From CAZMRW01 sp964568805 (GTDB taxonomy: Bacteria; Pseudomonadota; Gammaproteobacteria; Methylococcales; Methylomonadaceae), in contig CAZMRW010000001.1 of assembly GCA_964568805.1 (NCBI GenBank), positions 62,001-126,000 on the forward strand: a stretch of 64,000 bases of DNA, in the 5' to 3' direction. Below the pieces are notes generated by a model, which was given only the letters and a program-made list of their open reading frames with translations, searched no databases and was not told the origin of the DNA. Made by a program: the position numbers and the translations under genes. How positions within the stretch are numbered: the first letter of the stretch is position 1; every line of letters begins with the position of its first letter. This document shows, piece by piece, positions 53,401 to 62,619 of this stretch.

Positions 53401-55630
53401 TGCGGTCGATAACCTTTACGCATTCAGGTTCGGTTTCGATAATGGTCCGCAAGAACTGTTCGCTCTTTTGCAGTGATTCTTCAGCCTGCCTGCGCATGGC
53501 ATCGCGGTCGAAGTTGTCCAATGCAAAATTAATATCCAGCGCCATTTCAACCAGCAGGCTGCGTACCCCTTCGTCAAATGCATCAATCTTGTTGGCATAC
53601 AGATTAAAGGCGCCGACCGTTACCCCCCTATTAAGGATCGGCAGGGCGGCCGAAGCGCGCCAGCCGTAGCGAGCTCCTTGCTCATGCCATGGTGCGGTGA
53701 TCGGGTCATTCAAAAAATCCTGACACCAGATAGGCCGGTTTTCACGGATAGCCCTGCCGGTCGGGCCGCTGCTAAATAGGTTGTTACAATCGGTCGAGAC
53801 TTCTATGTTATGCACGTATTCGACGCCTTCTCCGTAGCTGGCGATCGACTTAACGAGTTGGGTGTCGGGGTCAATGAGGCCGATCCAAGCCATTTTCATG
53901 CCGCCGATTCGTACCGAGGCATTACAGATTTGCGTAAATAAATCATTTTCGGTGGCGCAACGCACAATAGCCTGATTACACTGGCTTAATAAGGCATAGA
54001 GTTGAGTCAGCCGTTGAGACTTTGCTTCGGCCGACTTGCGTTCGGCGATTTCGCTTTCCAATTCCCTGGTCCGTTTTTTTACGATTTTCTCGGTTTGCAG
54101 GGTTCTTCCGGTTAACATGAGCAGACCGGCCCCCGTCAGTCCCGTCAGCAGGAAGCCGCTCAGAATCAGCCACCAGATATTCCAGGTCATCTGTTCATTA
54201 TAAAACTGCGGTGCAGGCGTATAAGTAACCAGCCATGAACGGTCGGCGAACTGCAAGGGCCGATTTTTTTCCAATGTTGGAAAATCCTGCATCAGAGTCG
54301 AAGCTTTTACTGAATCATTAAAAAGTTCATCACCGGCGTCGGTAATTTTTAACGAGAGTTGTAAGTGGGCAAATTGATTTTTAACAGCGTTGACTTTGTT
54401 GTTTACCCGAATCACGTTGGCAACAAATCCCTGCAATTGCTGACGGCGTTGTTCAGGGGGGGTGGATGGCAGATGAGGATGATAAATAGGGGTGTATATC
54501 ACGACGTTAGAACGGCTATGAATATCTTGTACCAAACGGATCATTCTCGAAACTGTCGTGCTGGCTGTGTCCATAGCCTTTTGAATGGCTTCGTATGAAT
54601 ATGGTTTGGACTTGATGTCCAAACCCAGTGCGCGTTCATTGCCTTGGAAGGGTTCAACGTAAACGATAGGGAAATATTCGGTTTGGGGTGGAGCGGGCTT
54701 CAGGCCCAGTTTGCCATCGGGCACCCGGATGGTAAAAGCGGGGCCCAACAGTTGTTCATAATAAGCCCTGTTTTCGGCGGTAACACGGGGTATCCATTCC
54801 AGAGCCTGGATGTTGGGATGGCCCTTTAAAGTACTTGCAGTAAAATTTTTGAATTCATTTGGCGTGACCGGGGTTGAACTGTCAAAAAGGGCTTTGATAT
54901 GTTGGTTAAGTTCAACAAAACGGCTAAATTCATTTTGCAGGGCGTTATGGAGTAAGCCGCTATGCTCTTCGAATAGGCTGTTAATGCGCGTCATTTCCTG
55001 TTTCTTGCCAAAATGGAGAACAAAGAGGACGAGCAGTGAAAGCATACACAATGGCAAAGCCACCGGGTTAATGCGCATTTTCCAGAGATGGCGGGGTACA
55101 CCCATAAAACACAACAATAACGGGGTAAAAATCAACACCCCAATCGTATCGCCAATCCACCAGGTAAACCAATTTGACGGCGCCGTTTCCAGGTTGATAT
55201 AGCCTTTCAGATAAAGAGTCATGATGCCGATCGAGGCAGAAACCACACAACTGACAGGACCGCCCAATGCCATGAATCGCAGGATGCTGCCATCATCAAT
55301 CAATGGATTGTTTAAGCCGACATAACGCTTGACCAGCCATGCTCCCAGTGCCGCTTGCAAGGTGGCTGCAGTGCTCGTGATCCAGCCGATGAGGAGTGAA
55401 AAATAGATGCTTTCAAGACTCGATGCATCCAAAAACGCAAATGCCTCGATAAACAGCGCGCCCAGCCAAATCCCGGGTATCACGTTACGGCCATAAACCA
55501 GCAGGCCCGCCAGCGCAATCCCTGCGGCGGGCCAAATCGGACTGGCATGGCTGGGCGGAATGGAGATTAAGGTGCCCACATAGCCGCCCAAAAAATAGCC
55601 CAAGGCAAGCAGAATATTAATTCTTAACAT
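50483..55630 (-). CDS. Multi-sensor diguanylate cyclase/phosphodiesterase
   Basis: 1715 residues. Order: MASE1 membrane domain (about 1-190), CHASE-type periplasmic domain (about 240-420) closed by a helix (about 485-510), GAF (about 550-700), two PAS (about 715-975), GAF (about 990-1135), PAS (about 1140-1260), GGDEF (about 1275-1435, CRLGGDEFTVL intact near 1345) and EAL (about 1450-1700, EALVRW, ELTESG, IDDFGTGYSSL and AEGVET intact). Both catalytic motifs are complete, so it could make and break cyclic di-GMP. Single gene. Confidence 0.93.
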   Translation of the reverse strand: MLRINILLALGYFLGGYVGTLISIPPSHASPIWPAAGIALAGLLVYGRNVIPGIWLGALFIEAFAFLDASSLESIYFSLLIGWITSTAATLQAALGAWLVKRYVGLNNPLIDDGSILRFMALGGPVSCVVSASIGIMTLYLKGYINLETAPSNWFTWWIGDTIGVLIFTPLLLCFMGVPRHLWKMRINPVALPLCMLSLLVLFVLHFGKKQEMTRINSLFEEHSGLLHNALQNEFSRFVELNQHIKALFDSSTPVTPNEFKNFTASTLKGHPNIQALEWIPRVTAENRAYYEQLLGPAFTIRVPDGKLGLKPAPPQTEYFPIVYVEPFQGNERALGLDIKSKPYSYEAIQKAMDTASTTVSRMIRLVQDIHSRSNVVIYTPIYHPHLPSTPPEQRRQQLQGFVANVIRVNNKVNAVKNQFAHLQLSLKITDAGDELFNDSVKASTLMQDFPTLEKNRPLQFADRSWLVTYTPAPQFYNEQMTWNIWWLILSGFLLTGLTGAGLLMLTGRTLQTEKIVKKRTRELESEIAERKSAEAKSQRLTQLYALLSQCNQAIVRCATENDLFTQICNASVRIGGMKMAWIGLIDPDTQLVKSIASYGEGVEYVHNIEVSTDCNNLFSSGPTGRAIRENRPIWCQDFLNDPITAPWHEQGARYGWRASAALPILNRGVTVGAFNLYANKIDAFDEGVRSLLVEMALDINFALDNFDRDAMRRQAEESLQKSEQFLRTIIETEPECVKVIDRNGKLLDMNAAGLNMLEADSLKDVQRHRLLYFIVPEYRHAFISLQKRVMTGENGSLEFEITGLRATRRWLETYAAPLRDHAGQVIMMLAVTRDITQRKQAEQALQDSENRLKLAIKGSSDAPWDWNLEKNQIYYSPQWWRMLGYEENELPSDAKLWERLVHPDDIDTIRQDLQKALESGQHTHSVEFRLRHKDGHYVPILERSFITRNKSGKVVRVSGTNMDLTERRRVQSLEEIRGYMFECVTSSMPLAKTLELIVLKLEALMPGAICSILLLDVDGKKLQLGAAPSLPHFYRHYLDGIQIGENKGCCGRAAFTGKLTIIEDIANDPDCSVIRDLAERAGLASCWSEAILGHNNQVLGTFAVYRQVPCLPDSHDIKLIETASHFVSITIERKRAETQLKLAAQVFEQSSEGFMITDAKHTIIKVNPAFTVITGYSESEALGQNANLLSSGRHDQDFYRHLWESIDANNYWQGEIWNRRKNGEIYPELLNISVVRDNSGNISEYVGVFADITQIKASEAQLEFLAHHDPLTSLPNRLLLFFRLEHAIDTAKREGSQLALLMLDLDRFKDVNDSFGHMAGDQLLQLVANRLMTRLRDVDTVCRLGGDEFTVLLEAISHPEDAAQIAQAIISDLSEPWTIPKNGEVLIGVSIGISLYPQHGDNPELLLQQADAALNKAKESGRNRFAYYSNEFTVAARERIELEARLRRAIVQKELRIYFQPQIDIASGNIVGAEALVRWQDPLEGLIPPSRFIPLAEQTGLITAIGAWVLKETCRQGRQWLDAGLPPLTLAVNVSPHQLRQGDISSLVAEVLRETRFPPTYLELELTESGLMESHTKVAELLNNLRAQGVRLAIDDFGTGYSSLAHLKRFPLDVLKIDKSFIDDIPHQQDDMEIAATIIAMGHTLGFKVLAEGVETQDQLAFLRMKGCDLYQGYFNSPPLTAEDFAEIFADRILKKDKDILHQQTFFPHPANEL

Positions 55631-55997
55631 ACAACGAGTTAGAATATGTGAAGGGCGGGTGGCGTCGGGAAAAAGCTATTACACTGTCCGATATTCTTAT
55701 TTTATGACGATGTATCACAGTAATCTAGGATAAAACCTTTGCATTATTTCCAACGTCAATTTGTTTTTATCGGAAAGCGGTAAAAAATGAGCACTAAACG
55801 GCCTCATCAGAATGGTCCGTTGCGAAAATGGCTATACCATTATCGTCGAATTAAAATCATTACCATAATAGTAATTCAATATCATTAGAAGTCCAATCCA
55901 TGGTAGTATTTAATCGATACAAACAATTTAATTGGCATTGCTGCAATTCATCGACCGTGGTTTCGCTGGCGGAAAGTAACTGCCGCCAGTCCACGCA
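55631..55997. other. 370-bp intergenic region
   Basis: Between the GGDEF/EAL gene start and the end of the kinase gene. It holds the promoter of the former. I see no gene or strong palindrome. Confidence 0.4.
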
Positions 55998-57356
55998 TCA
56001 AGACCGGGTTGTCAACGGATGGCTTTGATCTTTTGATGATTGCATGGGCACACACGCAGTTATGACCATGCCTCGATGGCGTTGAGAATGGAACGACAAG
56101 GCACCGCCTAATGTTTTGATTCTTTCCTGCATCCCGCGTAAGCCAAAACCCGTTGAAAAGGTGTTCGTATCACATCCAATGCCATCGTCTGATACCTGAA
56201 GGTGCAGCATATTCCGGTTATCCGGACTGACGCTAAGCGTTATGTCGACATGCCTGGCATCAGCATGGCGGATAATATTGGTCAGGCATTCCTGAATGAC
56301 CCTGAAAATCTGGATAGAGATTTTATGTTCCAGTTTATCTACGGCATCATCACAATGAAGGGTCAGGGTCAGTCCGGGATGGCGTTCCGACCAATGATTG
56401 ATCGTGTCTTCCAGCGTCGCTTTCAATCCCAGTTCAGTCAGTATCAAGGGATGCAATTGATGCATCATGGAACGCACGACCATTATTAAGTGATCGCAGA
56501 TGCCGATAATGGCCGTGGTGATTTTTTTTGTATCCGATTTTTTATGTGCCGCCGTTACCGCCATGACTTTGATCGCTGTCAGCGATTGACCCAGTTCGTC
56601 ATGCAATTCCTGGGACAGGCGCTGTCTTTCTTCTTCCTGGATTTCCAGGGAGTGCAGGGTTAAGGCACGGTTTTCCTGTTGGGTTTTATCCAGTTCGCCG
56701 GTCATATGATTGATAGCCTTGGCGATGCTGTCGAATTCAAGGGTGGAGAATCCCGGCAGTTTTTGCTGGTATTGTCCGGTTTCGATCGCTTTAAGCGAAT
56801 CGACAATAACGGCAATGGCCTTGATCGCCTTGTTAAAAACCACATGGACGGCCAAAAAAGTAAACAGGGTCAGGAAACAGATGGAGATAAAAAATGCCAA
56901 GCTTTCTTGCCAGACTTCGGTTATTTCATCGAGCGGATTGGCCATAATGACCAGCGTAATGCGTTCGCCGCTGGGGCTGGTAATCCGGTGTTCGGCCTCG
57001 GGATAACGGGCGCCAACCAGGTTAACAAACCATTTTGGCGGTTTTTGTCCGGCATCGGCCTCGATCTTGTCGTGGTTAAAATTAATGATCTGTCCGGATG
57101 GTTTTTTAAGCTGTATGCTCAGGTGCCGGGTTTCCTTGAGCGTGTCCAATTGGGCGAACCAGTCGGTTTCGGTCAGTGTGGCTTGCGATACCCTGGAAAA
57201 TCCGAATGTGATCAGTTGCAAGGCCAGATTAATGGAGGAATCGATTTCCTTTTCGACGGCATTTCGTGCCTGCCAGATCGCTATCGATCCGCCCAGTAAC
57301 AAAATGCACAGAGAAGAAAATAAAATTCTGATGTTGAGCTGATAGCGTAGGGTCAT
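55998..57356 (-). CDS. MoxY-like sensor histidine kinase (NarX-type)
   Basis: 452 residues. Two membrane helices (about 8-28 and 155-180) enclose a LapD/MoxY-type periplasmic domain ('ARNAVEKEIDSSINLALQLI'), then HAMP, a HisKA_3 dimerisation domain with the phospho-acceptor His in 'QELHDELGQSL', and an HATPase_c domain ('RVIQECLTNIIRHADA', 'DDGIGCD', 'GFGLRGMQERI'). MoxY regulates methanol oxidation in other methylotrophs. Its usual partner, a LuxR-type MoxX regulator, is not next to it in this window. Confidence 0.88.
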   Translation of the reverse strand: MTLRYQLNIRILFSSLCILLLGGSIAIWQARNAVEKEIDSSINLALQLITFGFSRVSQATLTETDWFAQLDTLKETRHLSIQLKKPSGQIINFNHDKIEADAGQKPPKWFVNLVGARYPEAEHRITSPSGERITLVIMANPLDEITEVWQESLAFFISICFLTLFTFLAVHVVFNKAIKAIAVIVDSLKAIETGQYQQKLPGFSTLEFDSIAKAINHMTGELDKTQQENRALTLHSLEIQEEERQRLSQELHDELGQSLTAIKVMAVTAAHKKSDTKKITTAIIGICDHLIMVVRSMMHQLHPLILTELGLKATLEDTINHWSERHPGLTLTLHCDDAVDKLEHKISIQIFRVIQECLTNIIRHADARHVDITLSVSPDNRNMLHLQVSDDGIGCDTNTFSTGFGLRGMQERIKTLGGALSFHSQRHRGMVITACVPMQSSKDQSHPLTTRS

Positions 57357-57789
57357 TGTTCGTATGCGATTATGGATGCCATTAAGTCAATGTCGTTAAA
57401 AAAGGAGGCTATTTCGGCTTTGGCCGGGTGTAGCGGTAATAGTCTTAAAACTCTCGACGTTCCTTAATGATGATGGCACTCAATGGCCTAACTTTAGGGA
57501 ATTACCGGTTACAAGCGGCATTATCACGCCATGACAATGGATTCGCCATAGGAATATTTCTTTTTTGGGGAGCTATAGCCAACGTCCTGCCTAACAAACG
57601 GCAGTGGGCTTATGCGGCTTTAGGGCCCGCCAATCGGGTAGTGCAGAGTGATGCGCAAATCCTGGCGCAGGAAAAATATTTTCTGGTTGGCCAGCGGGTT
57701 TGGAATCTCGCTTTTTCGCCAATTTCCCAATCTTCCCTGGATACTTCAATTCATGACAATCTTGTCAGGGCGATGGTTTGTCCTTCATG
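57357..57789. other. 430-bp intergenic region upstream of the kinase
   Basis: Between the kinase start and the membrane protein gene ending the mxa operon. A 126-codon frame on the plus strand (57467-57847) overlaps that gene and has no ribosome binding site; I do not count it. No hairpin terminator for the mxa operon was obvious. Confidence 0.4.
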
Positions 57790-58317
57790 CTATTGCGGAA
57801 AGTCATCTGACGGCAATTCGATGCGGGATTCGCTTGAATACGAATAGTAACTGACCATTATTGCCACCGCCGCCAGAATGACAAGCTGCCAGAGATAGTT
57901 ATCGAAATAAGCGATACAGATGGCGATCAGACTTAGAAACAGGCCGGCAAAACAGCATCTCCATCCGCTGCGAAAGCCATCCAGATAGGTCGTCAACGCC
58001 AGCATCAACAGCACGATCAGGCCGGCTTCCTCGTGAAAGATGCGTCCCGACATGTGGTAAGCGTAGACGATGATGACTGCAAACAGGCCGCCTAACCAGT
58101 GCAGTGCCCGCTGGACAAGCGGCTTCGGATCATCGCCGTTGTGCTTGAATCGGTAATAGCCGGGGGCGATGGCAATGATGCCGAATAAAATCATCATGAC
58201 CAGCCAGTAATCGTGGCTGGCATGCCGGTAAGCATAAGCAATCATGGCTCCCAGCAGGGACAGGAATAACCGCAGCATAAAAAGATGGTGATTCGATAGC
58301 AGAATTTGCTTATTCAT
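57790..58317 (-). CDS. Membrane protein at the end of the mxa operon
   Basis: 175 residues with about five to six hydrophobic helices and a hydrophilic C-terminus (SYSSESRIELPSDDFPQ). No family recognised. It follows mxaL by 39 nt on the same strand, so it is probably co-transcribed. Published mxa clusters have mxaD, E, H and B after mxaL; this protein is not MxaD (no SRPBCC features). A role in methanol dehydrogenase maturation is a guess from position. Confidence 0.65.
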   Translation of the reverse strand: MNKQILLSNHHLFMLRLFLSLLGAMIAYAYRHASHDYWLVMMILFGIIAIAPGYYRFKHNGDDPKPLVQRALHWLGGLFAVIIVYAYHMSGRIFHEEAGLIVLLMLALTTYLDGFRSGWRCCFAGLFLSLIAICIAYFDNYLWQLVILAAVAIMVSYYSYSSESRIELPSDDFPQ

Positions 58318-58356
58318 GAACTTTTCTCAAGATGAAGATAACGGAGTGCTGTTGGC

Positions 58357-59322
58357 TTATTGCCGGAAAAATCGAAACAGCCTGGGTGGCTTGGGACTAT
58401 AGACGATGCTGAGCATCAGCAACGCCAGCAATGCCGGCCGCCAGCGGATATCAACCGGGACGATTTTCACTGTCGCAAAATAGGGCGTTTGTAATGCCGG
58501 AATCAGGCTATCTAAATCAGTCAAGCGGACGTAGCCCAAGCCGGATTCGGCAGCCAGTTTTTCCAGATAGCTTTCATGCAACGCCGACAAATGTTCGCTG
58601 CCGATAACCGCCCTGCTGCCGAAAGGGGCATTGCGGGCATCGTATCCTTCGATCTGGGATGGGTCGCGGGTCGGTTGACCGAAGGTAGACCGGTGGGGCA
58701 CATCTTCATGAGTATAGAAACCGGTCTGTTTTCCGGTATGATCAAATTTGGGGATCGGCACCGGCTGCAATCCCCCCGCGCCGATGATCAGTCCTTTTGC
58801 CTGGCCTTTCAATACTGAAAAATCAGGCTGATAATCGGGATTAACAGGCGGCGCTTCATGTCCATCGGTAATAAAAATGACGGCGCTATCGCTTTTATTC
58901 AGCATCTCCAGCGAGTTCAATAAGCCTTTGGCGATATTGCTGTCGGCAGCCCAGGCCATGCGCCAGTCGATTTTACTGATGGCGGCATCTATTTCCGCAA
59001 ACGATGAACAGACTTCCAGCGGTTCGAATAGCAAGGTTGAACGTCTTTCGGTAAACAGGCCCAAACCGACTTTGGATTGACAGGGCAGTCTCGGCAATAA
59101 CTCGCGCAAACTGTGTTTGACAAAATCCAGACGGCTCATGGCTTGACCATTTGCTTGGTAGTCGGCTGCATTCATGCTGCGGGTAATATCGACGATGAAG
59201 GTAAAGTTATAGACCGGATGGTTTTGTTTTTCCGACGGGTACAAAAAAAGCACCAGCATTGCTGTCAGCGCCATCAGCAAACACCCTATTCGATAATCGT
59301 TAAAGACGTAACCAGGCTTCAT
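58357..59322 (-). CDS. mxaL: MxaL, VWA-domain protein of methanol dehydrogenase maturation
   Basis: 321 residues. One membrane helix near the N-terminus (about 12-28) and one at the C-terminus (about 295-312) enclose a von Willebrand A domain with MIDAS 'DITRS' (DxTxS) and 'ITDGHE'. MxaA, K and L are needed to load Ca2+ into the PQQ methanol dehydrogenase in the periplasm. Position after mxaK matches the known order mxaR-S-A-C-K-L. Confidence 0.87.
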   Translation of the reverse strand: MKPGYVFNDYRIGCLLMALTAMLVLFLYPSEKQNHPVYNFTFIVDITRSMNAADYQANGQAMSRLDFVKHSLRELLPRLPCQSKVGLGLFTERRSTLLFEPLEVCSSFAEIDAAISKIDWRMAWAADSNIAKGLLNSLEMLNKSDSAVIFITDGHEAPPVNPDYQPDFSVLKGQAKGLIIGAGGLQPVPIPKFDHTGKQTGFYTHEDVPHRSTFGQPTRDPSQIEGYDARNAPFGSRAVIGSEHLSALHESYLEKLAAESGLGYVRLTDLDSLIPALQTPYFATVKIVPVDIRWRPALLALLMLSIVYSPKPPRLFRFFRQ

Positions 59323-59353
59323 TTTTTCTTACTCTCAGCCAACCCGATCGCCA

Positions 59354-59914
59354 TTATGGCAAGCCTCGGGGGAATCCCGGCACGGTCGTCCATAACTGGG
59401 ATTTCTGTTGCCGGGCGCTGTCGTCCGGGATGCTTAGCATGTCCATTTCAGGCAGCAGACGCATGGCGACTTCAAGATTGTATTTGGCATCCCAGTTTTG
59501 GCTGTCCAATGCCAATGCCTGACGGTAAGCCTGTTTCGCCAATCCGGCCAAAGGCAGAGCTTCATTCATGTTCAGGGCTTCTGCGTGTTGTACGGCCTGT
59601 TCCAGATACAGATTGCCGAGGTTATAGCGGGCTTTAGCCTGAAATTGGCGGTTTCCCTTGTTCAGGATCAGGCTGAGGGTCGCCAGGGCCTCGTCATAGC
59701 GATGTTGTTGTTTGAAATAATAGGCACGGGCCATTCTTAATTCGGGCTGTCCGACGATCACGTTGCTGACGTCAACATCCTTTCCTGAAATCAATTGCGA
59801 GATGAGCTCATTTTCTTTATGGGTACTATAGACAGACCAGGCATGAAACATAAAGACAATCATGCTGAACACAAGGGCTCCCCAAAGCAGGGCATGATGA
59901 ATCATTTTTATCAT
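59354..59914 (-). CDS. mxaK: MxaK, methanol dehydrogenase maturation protein
   Basis: 186 residues. A membrane helix (about 5-25) is followed by a tetratricopeptide-like helical region ('MARAYYFKQQHRYDEALATLSLIL', 'ARYNLGNLYLEQA', 'AYRQALALDSQNWDAKYNLEVAM'). Required with MxaA and MxaL for Ca2+ insertion. The ATG at 59914 overlaps the mxaC stop as ATGA, indicating translational coupling. A second ATG lies three codons inside. Confidence 0.85.
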   Translation of the reverse strand: MIKMIHHALLWGALVFSMIVFMFHAWSVYSTHKENELISQLISGKDVDVSNVIVGQPELRMARAYYFKQQHRYDEALATLSLILNKGNRQFQAKARYNLGNLYLEQAVQHAEALNMNEALPLAGLAKQAYRQALALDSQNWDAKYNLEVAMRLLPEMDMLSIPDDSARQQKSQLWTTVPGFPRGLP

Positions 59915-60933
59915 CGTTTGTCGTTGACCTCGCAAAATTTGACACCCAGCAGCACAGTCAATAAAAGGGCGCTGAGTAAATAGCATCTGTTTGATAAATC
60001 CTGTTTGGGGATGCGCTCCAGATAGTGCAGCGGCAAATTTTCCAACCGATCAATATCGTCTATCGCATCCTTCAAAGCATGGGGGCTTTCCGCTTCATAA
60101 GCCTTGTATGGACTGCCCAAACTGGAAAAGAACTTATGCAGATAGAGTTCCGGCATGGCCTGGGCGTTGTCGTCCCGGCTATCCGCCGGTTGGTCAAAAA
60201 TACCGGGGCTATTGGCGGTGCGCAGGAAAATCCAGTACAGGCGAACGCGTTGCCGTTTAAACCATTCTCTCAATTTTTGTTCGCTGTCGGCATCAATGGC
60301 CGCTGCGCCGTCCGAAACCAGCAGGACTATGCGAGAACCGGTAACTGCTTGCTGTTGAAAAAAGGACAGTGCCATACTTAATCCCTTGCTGACATGGGTA
60401 TACGCTAAAGCCGGCGTCGCCGTCGCCGCAATGGCCGCTTGCACCGCCTGTTTGTTTTCAGTCAGGGGGATTACGAACAGCGGCGAGGTGCTGTATTCGG
60501 CCAGGCCGATTAAATCGGTTTTGCGATGATCGACAAATTTGGCCAGCAACCGGCGTGCGGCAGCCGACTTTGATTCTTCAATTCCATTCGGTGTTTTTCC
60601 GGCAAAGCTGTTATCCATGCTGTTGCTGCGATCCAGTAAGATGACGATATGGGCGCCGTGTCCGATTCGTTCAATACTTTGTTCGGTCCGATGAAGGCCG
60701 GCCATGCCAAGTACCAGTCCGGCGATTGCGGCCATGGACAGAAGCCGCAGCAACAGCGATAACAGGACGGAAAGGCTATCGGCGGGCAGCATCGCCAGCC
60801 ATGGCGCAGGTGTTGAACGCATGCCCTGATTGAACAGCGGCAACAGTATCAGAACCAGTGCCGTTAATACCCAGGGGGAATCGACCGCCAGATTCACAGA
60901 CTGCTCCGTTCTATTTTTCGGCATTGTTTGCAT
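59911..60933 (-). CDS. mxaC: MxaC, VWA-domain membrane protein of methanol dehydrogenase maturation
   Basis: 340 residues. BatA/B-like layout: a membrane helix near residue 20 and one near 60-80, then a VWA domain with MIDAS 'DRSNS' (DxSxS) and a C-terminal helix. It is paired with the MoxR ATPase (mxaR) and the DUF58 protein (mxaS) as in other MoxR/VWA systems. Start is chosen at 60933 (or 60924); either lies inside the end of mxaA, giving an overlap of about 30-40 nt. Confidence 0.85.
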   Translation of the reverse strand: MQTMPKNRTEQSVNLAVDSPWVLTALVLILLPLFNQGMRSTPAPWLAMLPADSLSVLLSLLLRLLSMAAIAGLVLGMAGLHRTEQSIERIGHGAHIVILLDRSNSMDNSFAGKTPNGIEESKSAAARRLLAKFVDHRKTDLIGLAEYSTSPLFVIPLTENKQAVQAAIAATATPALAYTHVSKGLSMALSFFQQQAVTGSRIVLLVSDGAAAIDADSEQKLREWFKRQRVRLYWIFLRTANSPGIFDQPADSRDDNAQAMPELYLHKFFSSLGSPYKAYEAESPHALKDAIDDIDRLENLPLHYLERIPKQDLSNRCYLLSALLLTVLLGVKFCEVNDKR

Positions 60934-61769
60934 AAGTCTTTTAGCTTTTCCAAATCCTGGCCGGCGACCATTATGCCGCCAGTAAAAAAATAGCGGTTGG
61001 AATAGCCAAAGAACCACTCCAGTTCCGCACTCAAGGGCCGGTACTGGGGATGACGCCGGTAAAAACGGCCCAATTGATTCTGAAACACAGGCCGTCTGTT
61101 AAGGTTGTTTAAGGCGTGATGGACGATGGTGAGGGCTTGTTCCATGTCGGTTTTTGACAGGCCTTCGATTTTCCGTAACGCCTGTTTGAACAGGGTTCGC
61201 CGTGACAGTTTGGGAAAACAGCCGTATAAAAAACCAAGATAGGTTCCAATGAGCACAGTAGAGATCAGGCTGATAGCCAAGCCATAGTCACCCGGCACAT
61301 TCGTTAATAAGGAGGGCGCCGCATCAGGGCGCATATATTCGCCGTTTTCGCCCTTGCGTACCGCCAATTCTCTGAGTGGCGAGATGTTAAATGACCAGTC
61401 GGGTACGATCTGGCTAAGAACCTGTTCTCCCTGAACCAGTCGCAGATTGAAGCCGGGAATGGTTAACAGCTTTACTTCAAGCGGTGCGTAAAAAACCTGA
61501 TAACGCAAATCGATTTCATAATGCTGTCCGGTGTTTTTTACCGTGGCCTGATTCAAATTCAGCCAGCGGTTTATTTGTCCCTTAGCCGGTAAACTGCCGG
61601 TTTGCAGAGTGATGCCTTCACGGGTTTCGATAATAATGCGTTGTGGTATTTCATCGCCGATAACGTAACCGAATGGCCGGGGTGTTTCCACCTTGAAATA
61701 AGTGACCGGCTTATTCTCCGATCCGGAACAGCCGGACAGTATCAATAATGGAATTAACAGACGTCTCAT
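60894..61769 (-). CDS. mxaA: MxaA, lipoprotein of methanol dehydrogenase maturation
   Basis: 291 residues. Lipoprotein signal with lipobox LSGC near residue 15, a periplasmic beta-rich domain ('RPFGYVIGDEIPQRIIIET', 'YEIDLRYQVFYAPLEVKLLTIPGF'), one membrane helix (about 165-185) and a cytoplasmic C-terminal segment. The ATG at 61769 overlaps the mxaS stop (ATGA). Needed for Ca2+ loading of MxaFI. The upstream ATG eight codons earlier would spoil the signal. Confidence 0.87.
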   Translation of the reverse strand: MRRLLIPLLILSGCSGSENKPVTYFKVETPRPFGYVIGDEIPQRIIIETREGITLQTGSLPAKGQINRWLNLNQATVKNTGQHYEIDLRYQVFYAPLEVKLLTIPGFNLRLVQGEQVLSQIVPDWSFNISPLRELAVRKGENGEYMRPDAAPSLLTNVPGDYGLAISLISTVLIGTYLGFLYGCFPKLSRRTLFKQALRKIEGLSKTDMEQALTIVHHALNNLNRRPVFQNQLGRFYRRHPQYRPLSAELEWFFGYSNRYFFTGGIMVAGQDLEKLKDLCKQCRKIERSSL

Positions 61770-62602
61770 GCCGTTCTCTGCTGCAAATAACAATTGATAT
61801 CCCGGGTGCTGTAGGCTTCGGTAATGAATAAGGGCTCGATGCCGAAGGCTCTGAAACGGTGTTTCAAATCGTGTTGCCTCTGCTGATAAGCGGAAATGAT
61901 TTTTCGGCGCAAAGCCGGACGCATAAACAGGGTGCGTGTTTGGTTATTTTCCATGTCCTGGAAAGACATCAAGCCCCACTCCGGTAAATGGCTATATTCG
62001 TCCCTGTCCCATAATATTAAAGGGATGACATCGTGGCCTTGCAGGCTTTCAAGCACTTGTCCGAGTTGAGAGAGCGGAAAATGACAGTCGGACAGCAGAA
62101 ACACCAGGGAGCGGCTTGCGGGCAAATAGGGCGTTGCTAGCAGCAGGCCGGTTGATGTTCCTGTAAAACGGGTCGCCTCAATCTGTTTTGCCAGAGACTT
62201 CACCAATCCCAACTGATGGCCAGAAGAGAGCAGCCATTGTTGTTCAGTGGTTTCGGTACAGCCGATAAATCCGAATTTGTCGCCGTAAATTGAAGCCGAG
62301 TAGGCAATGGCCAGTAAAAGCTGAATCAGGGTGAGTTTTTTTTGGGCATAGTCCATCGATGCAGACAAATCGGCGATCAAATAGACATTGACCGTGCTGA
62401 GTTGCTGATAAACGCGAACCCGGTAACCGGCAAACGGATCAAGCAGTGTGGCGCGCAAGTCAATGCGTCTGGGATCGGGGCTGGCGATCAGCGGTTCATG
62501 GCGTTTGAACAATTGCCCGGCGCCAACCATTTGCCCGGGATGGGCGCCCGGATATACCGAACTGGTTTGCCAGGGCAGGCGATAAAGCAGAGGTTCGATC
62601 AT
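61766..62602 (-). CDS. mxaS: MxaS, DUF58 protein of methanol dehydrogenase maturation
   Basis: 278 residues, DUF58 family. The central 'LRATLLDPFAGYRVRVYQQLSTVNVYLIADLSASM' segment has a VWA-like DxSxS. The gene lies between the MoxR ATPase and MxaA, in the conserved R-S-A-C order, 17 nt after mxaR. Probably helps the ATPase act on the maturation complex. Confidence 0.87.
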   Translation of the reverse strand: MIEPLLYRLPWQTSSVYPGAHPGQMVGAGQLFKRHEPLIASPDPRRIDLRATLLDPFAGYRVRVYQQLSTVNVYLIADLSASMDYAQKKLTLIQLLLAIAYSASIYGDKFGFIGCTETTEQQWLLSSGHQLGLVKSLAKQIEATRFTGTSTGLLLATPYLPASRSLVFLLSDCHFPLSQLGQVLESLQGHDVIPLILWDRDEYSHLPEWGLMSFQDMENNQTRTLFMRPALRRKIISAYQQRQHDLKHRFRAFGIEPLFITEAYSTRDINCYLQQRTA

Positions 62603-62619
62603 TTCATATTACCTTGATA

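Noticed and set aside
57467..57847. Plus-strand frame of 126 codons starting MMMALNG
   Set aside because: No ribosome binding site or recognised domain, and its end overlaps the real membrane-protein gene on the other strand.
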